Below are positions 26,089 to 35,517 of a stretch of 53,785 nt of DNA, one piece after another (positions within the stretch are counted from its first letter, which is position 1; each line of letters begins with the position of its first letter). Origin of the DNA: Pseudomonas sp. Leaf48 (GTDB lineage: Bacteria > Pseudomonadota > Gammaproteobacteria > Pseudomonadales > Pseudomonadaceae); assembly GCF_001421885.1 (NCBI RefSeq), contig NZ_LMLH01000028.1, positions 628,162 through 681,946 of the forward strand, in the 5' to 3' direction. The notes under the pieces are model-generated. The model was not told the DNA's origin. It saw only the letters and a list, made by a program, of their open reading frames with translations, and ran no database searches. Both the position numbers and the translations under genes were made by a program.

Positions 26089-26967
26089 CTAGCGCCGACG
26101 GCCAGTGATGCGCACCCAGCCATCGCGATTGGCGATCGGGTCCAGATCGAAGTCTTTGGCGTAGGCAGCAGCGACGTCCTCACCTTGCTCGGCGAGGATG
26201 CCCGACAGCGCCAGGCGACCGCCCGACTTGACCAGACCAGACAATTGTGGCGCCAGGGAAACCAGCGGGCCTGCAAGAATATTGGCCACCAGTACATCAG
26301 CCTGAACCTGCGGCAAATCTTCCGGCAGGTACAGTGGGAACAATTCATCGGCGATGTTATTGCGCCCGGCGTTGTCGCGGGAGGCTTCCAGCGCCTGCAC
26401 GTCGATGTCGGTGCCGACGGCTTCCCTGGCGCCCAGCAGCAGGGCGGCAATGGCCAGAATCCCCGAGCCGCAGCCAAAGTCCAGCACGTTGCAGTCTTTG
26501 AGGTCCTGGCCGTCGAGCCATTCCAGACACAGTGCGGTGGTGGGGTGAGTGCCGGTACCGAACGCCAGGCCCGGGTCGAGCAGCAGGTTTACCGCGTCAG
26601 GCTCCGGTGCGGCATGCCAGCTCGGCACGATCCACAGGCGCTGGCCGAAGCGCATCGGCTGGAAACCGTCCATCCAGCTGCGTTCCCAGTCCTGGTCTTC
26701 GATCACTTCGCTGTGATGCTCGGGCAGCGGACTGCCGGTCAACAGTTCGAGGTGAGCCAGTACCGGGCCGGGCTCGGTACCGCCTTCGAACAAGGCCAGC
26801 AGGTGCGTGTGCGACCACAAAGGAGTGGTATTGAGTTCCGGCTCGAAGATCGGCTGATCTTCGGCGTCCATGAAGGTCACCGACACGGCGCCCACTTCAA
26901 GGAAAGCGTCTTCGTAGGTTTCGGCTTGTTCTGGGCTGATGGCGAGACGGACTTGCAGCCAAGGCAT
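26089..26967 (-). CDS. prmA: ribosomal protein L11 methyltransferase PrmA
   Basis: A 292-residue enzyme that trimethylates ribosomal protein L11. The N-terminal MPWLQVRLAISPEQAETYED is the substrate-binding domain; the methyltransferase domain carries LDPGLAFGTGTHPTT, motif I VLDFGCGSGILAIAAL and the catalytic-loop motif NILAGPLV. Start: ATG at 26967; the open frame extends upstream into REP sequence with no homology. It lies downstream of accC and upstream of the DUF3426 gene. Confidence 0.95.
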   Translation of the reverse strand: MPWLQVRLAISPEQAETYEDAFLEVGAVSVTFMDAEDQPIFEPELNTTPLWSHTHLLALFEGGTEPGPVLAHLELLTGSPLPEHHSEVIEDQDWERSWMDGFQPMRFGQRLWIVPSWHAAPEPDAVNLLLDPGLAFGTGTHPTTALCLEWLDGQDLKDCNVLDFGCGSGILAIAALLLGAREAVGTDIDVQALEASRDNAGRNNIADELFPLYLPEDLPQVQADVLVANILAGPLVSLAPQLSGLVKSGGRLALSGILAEQGEDVAAAYAKDFDLDPIANRDGWVRITGRRR

Positions 26968-27085
26968 GGCGGGCACCTTTGAAAAATATTGATTGCAGCC
27001 TAGCGGGCTGCGAGAAGCGCGCAAGTTTACGCGAGAGCGGGGAAGAAGACGACCGGGTTGGCACGCAATCAGGGCCGCACAGCTA

Positions 27086-27223
27086 CCTGTGGCGAGGGGG
27101 CTTGCCCCCGTTGGACTGCGAAGCGGTCCCAAAAACGGCTGGTCGGGTTTGTCTGGTGTAATTGGATTGGATAGTTTTGCGGCTGCTGCGCACCCGAGCG
27201 GGGGCAAGCCCCCTCGCCACAGG
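27086..27223. repeat. REP pair between prmA and accC
   Basis: CCTGTGGCGAGGGGGCTTGC begins at 27086 (25 nt in all) and its exact reverse complement ends at 27223, separated by 88 nt. This is a different REP class from that next to purH or ctpL (GGCGAGGGGGCTTGCCCCC core). Confidence 0.85.
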
Positions 27224-27249
27224 GAGCGTGGCGGTGATGTTTAGAAACA

Positions 27250-27275
27250 ACAAAGCCGCCCGAAGGCGGCTTTGT
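27250..27275 (-). terminator. intrinsic terminator of accBC
   Basis: ACAAAGCCGCC (27250-27260), a 4-nt loop (TTCG on the transcribed strand) and GGCGGCTTTGT (27265-27275). A perfect 11-bp stem with T-rich 3' side on the minus strand, 18 nt after the accC stop. Confidence 0.85.
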
Positions 27276-27293
27276 CAGGTGCAGGGTCGAAGC

Positions 27294-28652
27294 TTAGTGC
27301 TTCTCGCCAGCCAGCTTGTGCTCGAGGTAGTGAATGTTCACGCCCCCTTTGCAGAAGCCTTCGTCACGAACCAGATCACGGTGCAGCGGGATGTTGGTCT
27401 TGATCCCGTCGACTACGATCTCGTCCAGCGCATTGCGCATGCGCGCCATGGCTTCGTCACGGGTTGCCCCGTAAGTGATCAGCTTGCCGATCAACGAGTC
27501 GTAGTTCGGCGGAACGGCATAGCCACTGTACAGGTGCGAATCGACGCGAACGCCGTTGCCGCCTGGAGCGTGGAAATGCTTGACCGTACCCGGGCTCGGC
27601 ATGAAGGTTTTCGGATCTTCGGCGTTGATCCGGCATTCCAGCGAGTGACCGCGGATAACCACATCATCCTGGGTGAACGACAGCTTGTTGCCGGCGGCGA
27701 TGCTGAGCATCTCCTTGACAATGTCGATACCGGTGACCATTTCCGAAACCGGGTGCTCTACCTGAACACGAGTGTTCATTTCGATGAAGTAGAAGCGACC
27801 GTTTTCGTACAGGAACTCGAAAGTGCCCGCGCCACGGTAACCGATGTCGATGCACGCCTTGACGCAGCGAGCGAAAACTTCCTGGCGAGCCTTCTCGTCG
27901 ATGCCCGGTGCCGGCGCTTCTTCGAGAACTTTCTGGTGACGGCGTTGCAGCGAGCAATCGCGGTCGCCCAGATGGATGGCGCTGCCCTGGCCGTCGGAAA
28001 GCACCTGGACTTCCACGTGGCGTGGGTTGGTCAGGAATTTTTCCAGATAGACCATCGGGTTGCCGAACGCCGCGCCTGCTTCGGAGCGGGTCAGTTTGGC
28101 CGAGGAAATCAGGTCTTCTTCTTTATGCACAACGCGCATGCCGCGACCACCACCGCCGCCAGCGGCCTTGATGATCACCGGGTAACCCACTTCGCGACCA
28201 ATGCGCAGAGCGGTTTCTTCGTCTTCCGGCAGCGGGCCGTCAGAGCCCGGAACGGTCGGTACGCCAGCGGCGATCATGGCGTGCTTGGCCGATACCTTGT
28301 CGCCCATCAGGCGAATGGTTTCGGCTTTCGGGCCAATGAACGCGAAGCCGGAGTTCTCGACCTGCTCGGCGAAGTCGGCGTTTTCCGCAAGGAAACCGTA
28401 GCCCGGGTGAATGGCGGTGGCGCCAGTCACTTCGGCTGCGGCGATAATTGCCGGAATGTGCAGGTAGGAGTGGGCGGCCGATGCCGGACCGATGCAAACC
28501 GATTCGTCTGCCAGGCCCAGGTGCATCAGTTCCTTGTCAGCCTTGGAGTAAACGGCGACGGTCTTGATGCCCATCTCTTTGCAGGCGCGCAGGATCCGCA
28601 GGGCGATCTCACCGCGGTTGGCGATCAGAACTTTTTCCAACTTCGCAGTCAT
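27294..28652 (-). CDS. accC: acetyl-CoA carboxylase biotin carboxylase subunit AccC
   Basis: A 452-residue ATP-grasp enzyme that carboxylates the biotin of AccB, the first half of malonyl-CoA formation for fatty acids. The start LEKVLIANRGEIALRILRAC, the glycine loop AAGGGGGRGMRVV, the bicarbonate-site motif MNTRVQVEHPVSEMVTGID and HSLECRINAEDP are all present. Start: ATG at 28652 (MTAKLEK), with GGAGA upstream; the frame begins slightly earlier. It lies directly after accB (overlapping reading frames are avoided by 17 nt). Confidence 0.97.
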   Translation of the reverse strand: MTAKLEKVLIANRGEIALRILRACKEMGIKTVAVYSKADKELMHLGLADESVCIGPASAAHSYLHIPAIIAAAEVTGATAIHPGYGFLAENADFAEQVENSGFAFIGPKAETIRLMGDKVSAKHAMIAAGVPTVPGSDGPLPEDEETALRIGREVGYPVIIKAAGGGGGRGMRVVHKEEDLISSAKLTRSEAGAAFGNPMVYLEKFLTNPRHVEVQVLSDGQGSAIHLGDRDCSLQRRHQKVLEEAPAPGIDEKARQEVFARCVKACIDIGYRGAGTFEFLYENGRFYFIEMNTRVQVEHPVSEMVTGIDIVKEMLSIAAGNKLSFTQDDVVIRGHSLECRINAEDPKTFMPSPGTVKHFHAPGGNGVRVDSHLYSGYAVPPNYDSLIGKLITYGATRDEAMARMRNALDEIVVDGIKTNIPLHRDLVRDEGFCKGGVNIHYLEHKLAGEKH

Positions 28653-28669
28653 CAAAGGCTCTCCGCGGT

Positions 28670-29134
28670 TCAAACGATGGTGAACAGCGGTTGGTCGTAC
28701 TCAACCGGCTGGCCGTCTTCAACGAGGATGGATTCGATCACACCGCTGGTTTCAGCTTCGATGTGGTTCATCATCTTCATGGCTTCAACGATGCACAGGG
28801 TGTCGCCTTTCTTCACGGTCTGGCCGACTTCCACGAAGGACGGCGAGGTTGGCGAAGATTTGCGATAGAACGTACCGACCATCGGCGAACGGGCAACGGT
28901 GCCGTTCAGTACGGGTGCGGCAGGCGCCGCAGGTGCGGCAGCGGCAACCGGAGCGGCGGCAGCGGCTGGCGCGGCAGCCGGAGCAGGCATTGGAGCCGGT
29001 GCGTAGTACTGCTGAGCCGGGGTCTTGCTGTGACGACTGATGCGTACGGACTCTTCGCCTTCCTTGATCTCGAGCTCGTCGATGCCGGACTCTTCCAGCA
29101 ATTCGATCAGTTTCTTAACTTTACGGATATCCAT
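28670..29134 (-). CDS. accB: biotin carboxyl carrier protein AccB
   Basis: A 154-residue carrier of acetyl-CoA carboxylase. An N-terminal helical region (MDIRKVKKLIELLEESGI) is followed by an Ala/Pro linker (about 45-78) and the biotinyl domain, where Lys120 in VEAMKMMNHIEAE is the biotin attachment site. Length is normal. It is the first gene of accBC and lies 48 nt after aroQ on the same strand; aroQ-accB-accC is a common gammaproteobacterial order. Confidence 0.97.
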   Translation of the reverse strand: MDIRKVKKLIELLEESGIDELEIKEGEESVRISRHSKTPAQQYYAPAPMPAPAAAPAAAAAPVAAAAPAAPAAPVLNGTVARSPMVGTFYRKSSPTSPSFVEVGQTVKKGDTLCIVEAMKMMNHIEAETSGVIESILVEDGQPVEYDQPLFTIV

Positions 29135-29182
29135 GAATCATCAACTCCCAAGGGTCGGTCAGGGGCGTTCAACGCTTGTTGT

Positions 29183-29635
29183 TCAAGCCGTTGCCTGTCT
29201 TTCAAGCTGCTCTAGTGCGGCCTCCAGGGCCAGTCGATAACCGCTGGCGCCAAGGCCGCAGATCACTCCCACCGCTACGTCGGAGAAGTAAGAGTGATGG
29301 CGGAAAGGTTCGCGTTTGTGCACGTTAGACAAATGCACTTCGATGAATGGGATGCTCACCGCCAGCAGCGCGTCACGTAATGCGACACTTGTATGTGTAA
29401 AAGCTGCTGGATTGATCAGAATGAAGTCCACGCCTTCGCCGCGAGCGGCATGAATGCGGTCGATCAATTCGTACTCGGCATTGCTTTGCAGGTACAGCAG
29501 ATGGTGGCCGGCTTCACGGGCGCGACGTTCCAGGTCCTGGTTGATCTGCGCCAGCGTCGTGGCACCATAGGTGCCCGGTTCACGGGTGCCGAGCAGGTTC
29601 AGGTTGGGTCCGTGCAGAACGAGTAGCGTCGCCAT
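29183..29635 (-). CDS. aroQ: type II 3-dehydroquinate dehydratase AroQ
   Basis: A 150-residue dodecameric enzyme of the shikimate pathway that dehydrates 3-dehydroquinate. The start LLVLHGPNLNLLGTREPGTYG holds the catalytic Tyr23; NPAAFTHTSVALRDAL and FIEVHLSNVHKREPFRHHS are the substrate-binding blocks, with the catalytic His in the latter region. Pseudomonads often carry a second aroQ copy; this is the one linked to accBC. Confidence 0.96.
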   Translation of the reverse strand: MATLLVLHGPNLNLLGTREPGTYGATTLAQINQDLERRAREAGHHLLYLQSNAEYELIDRIHAARGEGVDFILINPAAFTHTSVALRDALLAVSIPFIEVHLSNVHKREPFRHHSYFSDVAVGVICGLGASGYRLALEAALEQLERQATA

Positions 29636-29767
29636 CGGCTGTTCCTTGGTTATCTGTGTGCAGTTGTCAGAACCCGGCGACTATGCCGCAAAGCGTTTAT
29701 GACTGTCCAGTTCTCTGCAATAGCCAGCACGATGACCGATGTTTGCGCGAAATATGTGACCGCTTGA

Positions 29768-31513
29768 TTAAATCCGGTCATTCGCCCTGTCGACACGTTC
29801 GGCGAAGTCCGTTGCGTTGATCTCGCCGATTACCCGCACATCGCTACGCTCGACCCCGTCCTTGCCGAAAAACATCAGGGCTGGTGGGCCAAACAGTTGA
29901 TAGCGGTCGAGCAGGGCGCGCTGCTCGGCATTGCTGGCGGTGATGTCGAAACGAATCAGCCGATAGCCCTTGAGACGCTCGATCACGGTGGCGTCGTTGA
30001 GGACTTCACGTTCAATGACTTTGCAGCTGATGCACCAGTCGGCGTACCAGTCGAGCAATACCGGGGTTGCGGAGGATCGGGCTTCAGCCAGCGCCCGGTC
30101 GAGGTCCGCGGGGGTGCTGACAGTTTGCCAGGCGTTGATGCTTGACGGCTGCGCAGCATTTTCGACGAGCCGTGGCTGACCAATCGGATTGAACGGATCG
30201 GTCTGTCCGCTGAACGCGCCGTACCAGCAGCTCAGGGCGTAAAACACCAGGAACATCCCGAGCAGTTGGCCCAGGCGTTTTCGCGGCGGCTTGTAGACGA
30301 ACTCCAGCGCGCCCATGAACAATCCGACGCCACCGGCCAGCAGGCCGATCAACAGCAAAGTCACCTGGCCGGGCAGGACGCGACTGAGCAGGGCAATGGC
30401 CAGCCCCAGCAACAATACGCCAATCGCGTTTTTTACGTAGATCAGCCATGGCCCGCTTTTTGGCAGCCACGCGGCACCGCCCGTGGCCACCAGCAACAGC
30501 GGTGCACCCATGCCCAGACCGAGCATGAACAGTTTCAGCCCGCCGCCCAGGGCATCGCCGCTGGCGCTGATGTACAGCAGTGCGCCGGCCAAAGGCGCCG
30601 AGACACAGGGTGAAACCAGCAGGCTGGACACTACCCCCAGAACCGCGGCGCCCCACAATGAGCCGCCTTCGGTGCGACCGGCGATGCGATCCAGGCGGCT
30701 GCTGATGGCGTTCGGCAACTTGAGTTCGAATACGCCGAACATCGCCAGGGCGAACAGCGCAAAAAACATCGCGAAGGGCACCAGCACCCAGACCGATTGC
30801 AGTCGCGCCTGCAGATTGAGTTGTGCGCCGAACAGGCCCATGAGTGCGCCGAGCAGGGCAAAGCAGGCGGCCATCGGCAGGACATAAGCCAGTGACAGAT
30901 TGAAACCGCGCCAGCCTCCGACCTGGCCGCGCAGCACTACGCCGGAAAGAATCGGCAGCATCGGCAGTACGCAGGGGGTAAAGGTCAGGCCGATGCCCGC
31001 AAGGAAAAACAGCGCCAGTTCACGCCAGGTCCAGGCATAAGCCTGTGCCGGGCCACCACTGCCGTCGATGCTTAAACGCTCGGTTTCCGGCGGATAGCAC
31101 AGGCCCTTGTCGGCGCAGCCCTGATAGGTCACGGCGAGGGTGAAGGCACGTTGATCGGTGCGTGGCAGTTCTACATCGAGAATGCCGTGATAGACCTCGA
31201 CATCGCCGAAATACTCATCGTGTTTCTTCTGACCGTCGGGCAACTTTGCCGCCCCGAGGGTGACGTCGGCTGGATCGGCGCGAAACTGGAAACGGTGGCG
31301 GTAGAGGTAGTAACCCTCGGTCGCGACAAAACGCAGCTTGATCGATTGCGGCGTGCTTTCAACCAGGCTCAGCTGGAAGGCTTCTCGCACGGGCAGGAAG
31401 TCGGCGCTGTTGTTGATCGAACCGAGGGTCGAACTGGGCCGGCTCTCCAGCAGGCCGGCGGCACTGGCCGGCAGGGCAAAGACTAAAAGCAGCAGGCAGA
31501 GCAAGCGGCGCAT
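29768..31513 (-). CDS. dsbD: thiol:disulfide interchange protein DsbD
   Basis: A 581-residue inner-membrane reductase that carries electrons from cytoplasmic thioredoxin to periplasmic proteins. It has a signal peptide, an N-terminal domain with the CADKGLC cysteine pair, a central multi-span domain with FTPCVLPMLP and VSPCVSAPLAGAL (the transmembrane redox cysteines), and a C-terminal thioredoxin domain with the WCISC active site. All six redox cysteines are therefore present. It lies between ctpL and aroQ on the same strand. Pseudomonads have two DsbD paralogs; which one this is was not tested. Confidence 0.95.
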   Translation of the reverse strand: MRRLLCLLLLVFALPASAAGLLESRPSSTLGSINNSADFLPVREAFQLSLVESTPQSIKLRFVATEGYYLYRHRFQFRADPADVTLGAAKLPDGQKKHDEYFGDVEVYHGILDVELPRTDQRAFTLAVTYQGCADKGLCYPPETERLSIDGSGGPAQAYAWTWRELALFFLAGIGLTFTPCVLPMLPILSGVVLRGQVGGWRGFNLSLAYVLPMAACFALLGALMGLFGAQLNLQARLQSVWVLVPFAMFFALFALAMFGVFELKLPNAISSRLDRIAGRTEGGSLWGAAVLGVVSSLLVSPCVSAPLAGALLYISASGDALGGGLKLFMLGLGMGAPLLLVATGGAAWLPKSGPWLIYVKNAIGVLLLGLAIALLSRVLPGQVTLLLIGLLAGGVGLFMGALEFVYKPPRKRLGQLLGMFLVFYALSCWYGAFSGQTDPFNPIGQPRLVENAAQPSSINAWQTVSTPADLDRALAEARSSATPVLLDWYADWCISCKVIEREVLNDATVIERLKGYRLIRFDITASNAEQRALLDRYQLFGPPALMFFGKDGVERSDVRVIGEINATDFAERVDRANDRI

Positions 31514-31600
31514 GACGATCTCGCGTATCGGAATTGGGGGGATGATAGCGGACGGTGGGCCGGTGTGCAGGGGGAGTTTTGCGGTGGTTTTTCTGACGCC

Positions 31601-31682
31601 TTCGCGAGCAAGGCCGCTCCCACAGGTGACCGCGTTCTTTCATGGGAATGCGGTCACCTGTGGGAGCGGCCTTGCTCGCGAA
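31601..31682. repeat. perfect 33-bp inverted REP pair at the ctpL 3' end
   Basis: The 33 nt from 31601 (TTCGCGAGCAAGGCCGCTCC...) are exactly reverse-complemented at 31650-31682, with a 16-nt loop. The ctpL-like stop codon follows only 10 nt to the right. It can fold into a very stable hairpin at the end of the chemoreceptor message and upstream of dsbD. Confidence 0.9.
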
Positions 31683-31691
31683 GACTATCTG

Positions 31692-33638
31692 TCAGACGCG
31701 GAAAGCCTGAACGGCTGTATGCAGCCGCCCACCCAACACCAACAGTTTTTCCCCCTGCTCACGCCCCTCACCGATACGCAGTAAATTATCCCCGCCCAAC
31801 TGATGAATCCTTTCACTGTGGTCTCGGATCTCACTCACCGCGCCACTCTGCTGGGCCGTGGCATCGGCGATGCGTACGGCGGTGTCGGAAATGGTCTGGA
31901 TAGCCCCAACGATCTTGTCCAGCGCGCCGTCGGCGGCCTGGGCCTGGCTGGCGGTTGCTTCTGCGTGTTCCAGCTGGGTGCGCATGCCTTCCACTGACTG
32001 TCGCGCGGCGGTCTGCAGGCCGGCGATCAGGCTTTGTATCTCGCCGGTGGCCCCGGCGGTGCGTTGGGCCAGCGAGCGAACCTCTTCTGCTACCACCGCG
32101 AAGCCCCGACCCATTTCCCCGGCCCGTGCCGCTTCGATGGCCGCGTTCAGGGCCAGAAGGTTGGTCTGCTCGGCAATCGAGCGGATCACCGTCAACACAC
32201 CACCGATGGTGGCCGATTCCTCGGCCAGGTGTTCGATCATCTGTGCATTGCCTTGTACTTCACCCACCAGCGCGTGCAGGCCGGTGAGGCTCAGGCCGAT
32301 GACCTTCTGCCCGTGCGCCACTGCCTGGCCGGCGTGGCGGCTGGCGTCGGCGGCCTGGCTGGCATCGCCGGCGACCTGTTGAATGGTCGCTTCAAGTTCG
32401 CTCAGGGAATCGCGGATGATTGCCGTGTCCCCGGCCTGATGCTGGGCCCCGTCGTGCAGGTCATTGCTCAGGTCAGCCAGGGTTCGGCTACTGCCGGCGA
32501 CCTGTTCGGCGTTGAGGCGAATGGTGCCCACAAGGTCCACCAGATAGGCACGCAAGCGGTTGAGCGATGCTTGAATGTCATGCAGTTCGCGGTTGGTGTT
32601 GCCCAGTTGAATGTCGCGGCTGAAGTCGCCTTCGGCCCAGGTCGAGAGGGCCGGGGCGAGCAGGGTCAGGGTGCGGGCCAATTTCCGTTGCAGCGTGTCA
32701 ATCAGCAGGGCGATCAACAGGATCAGACCGATCATCAACCCTTGCATCAGCCGCACTTCGCTCTGGATCTGCCCGTGCTGGGCGCGCACCACCGGTTCCA
32801 GCCCGGCGATGGCTTGTTGTACGCCGGCGATTTTCAGATGAGTTGCGCTGCTGAGGTCGGCACGTTTCTGAATCTGGTCACGGGTGCGCGAAAGTTCGGC
32901 CGGGTAGCGGGTGAGCAGGCTGTGGAGTTCGCGCTTGAGGCTGACACCGGCGTCTTCGGTCACAGCTTTTTCCGTGCTCTGCAGGCCCATCATCGAGGCG
33001 AAGTCATCGGTGTTCGATTCACTGCTGGCGGTGACGCCCAGCAGCGGGAGGCTGTCCAGTATCTCTGCCTGGGCCCTGATGCTGGCGACTTCTCGCTCGA
33101 CGTCGGCGGCCAGTTCACTTCGTCCGCTGCTGACCAGTTTGTCCCGCGCCAGCGACAGTCTGCCCAAGTGCTGCGAGGCGACGAGCAAGGGTGTCAAGTA
33201 CGCTGCGTTGCCGCTGGCGTACTGGCTCAATTGAGCCAGGCTGGCGCCGATTTCCCGTTCAGCCTGCAGCAGCAGCGCTTGCGGATCACCGGCAAGTTTG
33301 CCGGCGGCCAGCAGGTCGGTTCTGCTGAATTGCGCAAGGTTCGACAGGCTCGGGCGCAATGAGTCGGCCAGGTCTGGTGGCAGTTCGCCAAGTTCCTGTT
33401 GCAGGCTGTCGATGGCCTGGCTGGCGCTGCTCAGGCGCAAGGCATCGCCACTGCCCAGATACTCCTCAACGTTGCGCGCGACTTCATTCTGAAAGGTCTG
33501 CGACAGCTCCAGGTAGCGTTCCATCAGCAGATACGGGCGCTCAAGGGCTTTTTGCGACCACCATAACGTAGCGCCGAGGGCCACGCAGACGGCCACCAAA
33601 AGGAGGGTATTGAGATTGGTCAGCAGCTTCAGGCGCAT
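31692..33638 (-). CDS. ctpL: methyl-accepting chemotaxis protein, CtpL-like
   Basis: A 648-residue chemoreceptor. A first membrane span (about 8-28) is followed by a long helical periplasmic domain (about 30-295), a second span (GLMIGLILLIALLIDTL), a HAMP-like linker and a cytoplasmic signalling domain whose hairpin tip reads EQTNLLALNAAIEAARAGEMGRGFAVVAEEVRSLAQRTA. The N-terminus MRLKLLTNLNTLLLVAVC and the position between gcbA and dsbD match P. aeruginosa CtpL, a sensor for inorganic phosphate and some aromatics. Ligand here is inferred from synteny only. It follows gcbA by 52 nt on the same strand. Confidence 0.88.
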   Translation of the reverse strand: MRLKLLTNLNTLLLVAVCVALGATLWWSQKALERPYLLMERYLELSQTFQNEVARNVEEYLGSGDALRLSSASQAIDSLQQELGELPPDLADSLRPSLSNLAQFSRTDLLAAGKLAGDPQALLLQAEREIGASLAQLSQYASGNAAYLTPLLVASQHLGRLSLARDKLVSSGRSELAADVEREVASIRAQAEILDSLPLLGVTASSESNTDDFASMMGLQSTEKAVTEDAGVSLKRELHSLLTRYPAELSRTRDQIQKRADLSSATHLKIAGVQQAIAGLEPVVRAQHGQIQSEVRLMQGLMIGLILLIALLIDTLQRKLARTLTLLAPALSTWAEGDFSRDIQLGNTNRELHDIQASLNRLRAYLVDLVGTIRLNAEQVAGSSRTLADLSNDLHDGAQHQAGDTAIIRDSLSELEATIQQVAGDASQAADASRHAGQAVAHGQKVIGLSLTGLHALVGEVQGNAQMIEHLAEESATIGGVLTVIRSIAEQTNLLALNAAIEAARAGEMGRGFAVVAEEVRSLAQRTAGATGEIQSLIAGLQTAARQSVEGMRTQLEHAEATASQAQAADGALDKIVGAIQTISDTAVRIADATAQQSGAVSEIRDHSERIHQLGGDNLLRIGEGREQGEKLLVLGGRLHTAVQAFRV

Positions 33639-33690
33639 TAAGGACTACCAACGGCAGAAATGGTGAGCGCCAGAAGTTATTGCGTTCCTG

Positions 33691-35361
33691 TTACAGAGTT
33701 ATGACCGTATCGGTCGGATTTGATGAAAAGGTGGCACTTTGCTTTATCGCCTGTTCCGCCTGAATGCGGTTGCGACCGGCGTTCTTGGCACGATATAGCG
33801 CCTCATCCGCCTGACTGGCCATCAACAGGCTGTCTGAGTCATCACCGAGTTCAATTAGCCCGGCACTGAAGGTGCACCACAGGTCCTGAGGCTGAGCCGG
33901 GTAATGAATCTCGGCAAAGCGCTGACGGATTTCATCGAGCACGTTGTAGGCCGCTTCGATATCAGTGTCCGGCATGACGATGGCGAATTCCTCACCGCCA
34001 TAGCGGCCGATGAAGTCGGTCTTGCGCAGACGTTGCTTGAGGAACAGCGCCAGGCTCTTGATCACCCGGTCGCCCATGGGGTGGCCGTGGCTGTCATTGA
34101 CCCGTTTGAAGTGGTCGATGTCGAGCATCGCAAAACTCAGCGGCTTGTTTTCGCGGCGGGCGCGGAACGAGCAGTCTTCGAGCAATTGCAGTATGTGCGT
34201 GTGGTTGTACAAGCCGGTGAGGCTGTCACGAACCATCCGTGCCTTGAGGTTGCGCGCCCGTGCCGCGCGGTTGCGCACAGTGGTGATCAGGTGACGGGGC
34301 TTGATCGGCTTGGTCAGGAAGTCGTCGCCACCTTCGCTCATGGCATCGAGTTGCTTGTCCAGGTCGTCTTCGGCCGACAAGTAAATGATCGGCACGCTGA
34401 CATAGCGGTCGTTGTGGCGAATCACCTTGGCCAGTTCCGTACCGGTGCAGGCCGGCATGTACATGTCGAGGATGATCAGGTCTGGCTGGAAATCCGCCAG
34501 TTCGGCCATGGCCTGGATCGGTTCGATCAGGGTCCGGGTAACGATCCCCGCGCTGTTGAGCAGACGTTCGGTGTGCAAGGCCTGGGCGCGGGAGTCATCG
34601 ATGATCAGCACTTTATAGGGTTCGTAGGGGGCGACGCAGGTCAGGACTTCGATCTTCTCCAGCAGGCTCGACGCTTCGAGGGTGCCGGTGAGGAATTCCC
34701 GGCCACCGGCGCGCACAGCAGCGAGGCGGGTCGGGGTATCGGTTTCGTGCAGGCTGAAGAACAACAGCGGCAGAAGATGATCAAGGCCTTCCTGGGCTTC
34801 GGCGGCCAGCTTGAGACCGACCCCGGGTCCGCTGAAGTCGACGTCCATGACGATCGCGGCCGGCAAACGCTCGGCCATCGAGGAGCGAAATGCGTCTACG
34901 CTGTCCAGGTACTGGGCGCTGAGCCCGAAGAATTCCAGTTGCTTGGCCAGGCGCTCGGCGCGGTCATTGTCCTGCAACATCACATAGATCGGCTTGCGCA
35001 CAGGCGGCAGGAAGGTGTTGTCGAGATGGTCTGCATGGCGCAGACCGGTGCGTGACAAACGCTGCATCAAGCGATTGAGGTCTGTAATCAGATCGCTGCT
35101 CAGGCGTGCGCGATTGGCCTCGACAGCCTTGAGCGAATGACCGATCTGACGGGCCAGTTCAATGTGTTCCTGCTGCTCGAAACGTTCGGCGAAGCGCAAC
35201 AGGCGCAAGTTGGCTTCACTCAATTGTGCCAGGTCGGCGCAGGACCATTCAGCGTGTTGCAGGCGCTGCCATATCTCAAGAATCTGACGAGCCTGATGAA
35301 TTACCCGCTGGGCAAAGTGGTGCTTGAGACGCTCGCGGCTGGGATCTTCTGGCTCGGTCAT
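33691..35361 (-). CDS. gcbA: response regulator diguanylate cyclase, GcbA-like
   Basis: A 556-residue protein that makes c-di-GMP. An N-terminal helical part (1-120) is followed by a receiver-like domain (124-235), a true receiver (248-360) with Asp299 (IILDMYMP) and Lys351, and a GGDEF domain with active-site GGEEF (455-459) and an RxxD product-inhibition site R446-K-T-D449 five residues before it. The first receiver lacks the conserved Lys (FLTGT), so it may not be phosphorylated. Architecture and neighbours match GcbA of P. fluorescens, which promotes surface attachment. The partner kinase is not in the window. Upstream lies a 459-nt gap. Confidence 0.9.
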   Translation of the reverse strand: MTEPEDPSRERLKHHFAQRVIHQARQILEIWQRLQHAEWSCADLAQLSEANLRLLRFAERFEQQEHIELARQIGHSLKAVEANRARLSSDLITDLNRLMQRLSRTGLRHADHLDNTFLPPVRKPIYVMLQDNDRAERLAKQLEFFGLSAQYLDSVDAFRSSMAERLPAAIVMDVDFSGPGVGLKLAAEAQEGLDHLLPLLFFSLHETDTPTRLAAVRAGGREFLTGTLEASSLLEKIEVLTCVAPYEPYKVLIIDDSRAQALHTERLLNSAGIVTRTLIEPIQAMAELADFQPDLIILDMYMPACTGTELAKVIRHNDRYVSVPIIYLSAEDDLDKQLDAMSEGGDDFLTKPIKPRHLITTVRNRAARARNLKARMVRDSLTGLYNHTHILQLLEDCSFRARRENKPLSFAMLDIDHFKRVNDSHGHPMGDRVIKSLALFLKQRLRKTDFIGRYGGEEFAIVMPDTDIEAAYNVLDEIRQRFAEIHYPAQPQDLWCTFSAGLIELGDDSDSLLMASQADEALYRAKNAGRNRIQAEQAIKQSATFSSNPTDTVITL

Positions 35362-35517
35362 ATCCTGACTACTAGTTAGGGGGTACGCTGAGATCGACTG
35401 GTGGCTCTATGCTAGCACCTCTTTTCAATGACATGAGAGGTGTAGGGTAATTATCTGTAAACCGACCTCATTCAGTTTGTGACTGGTCGGTCCGCTCCTG
35501 GCTCGTAAAATCAGGCC

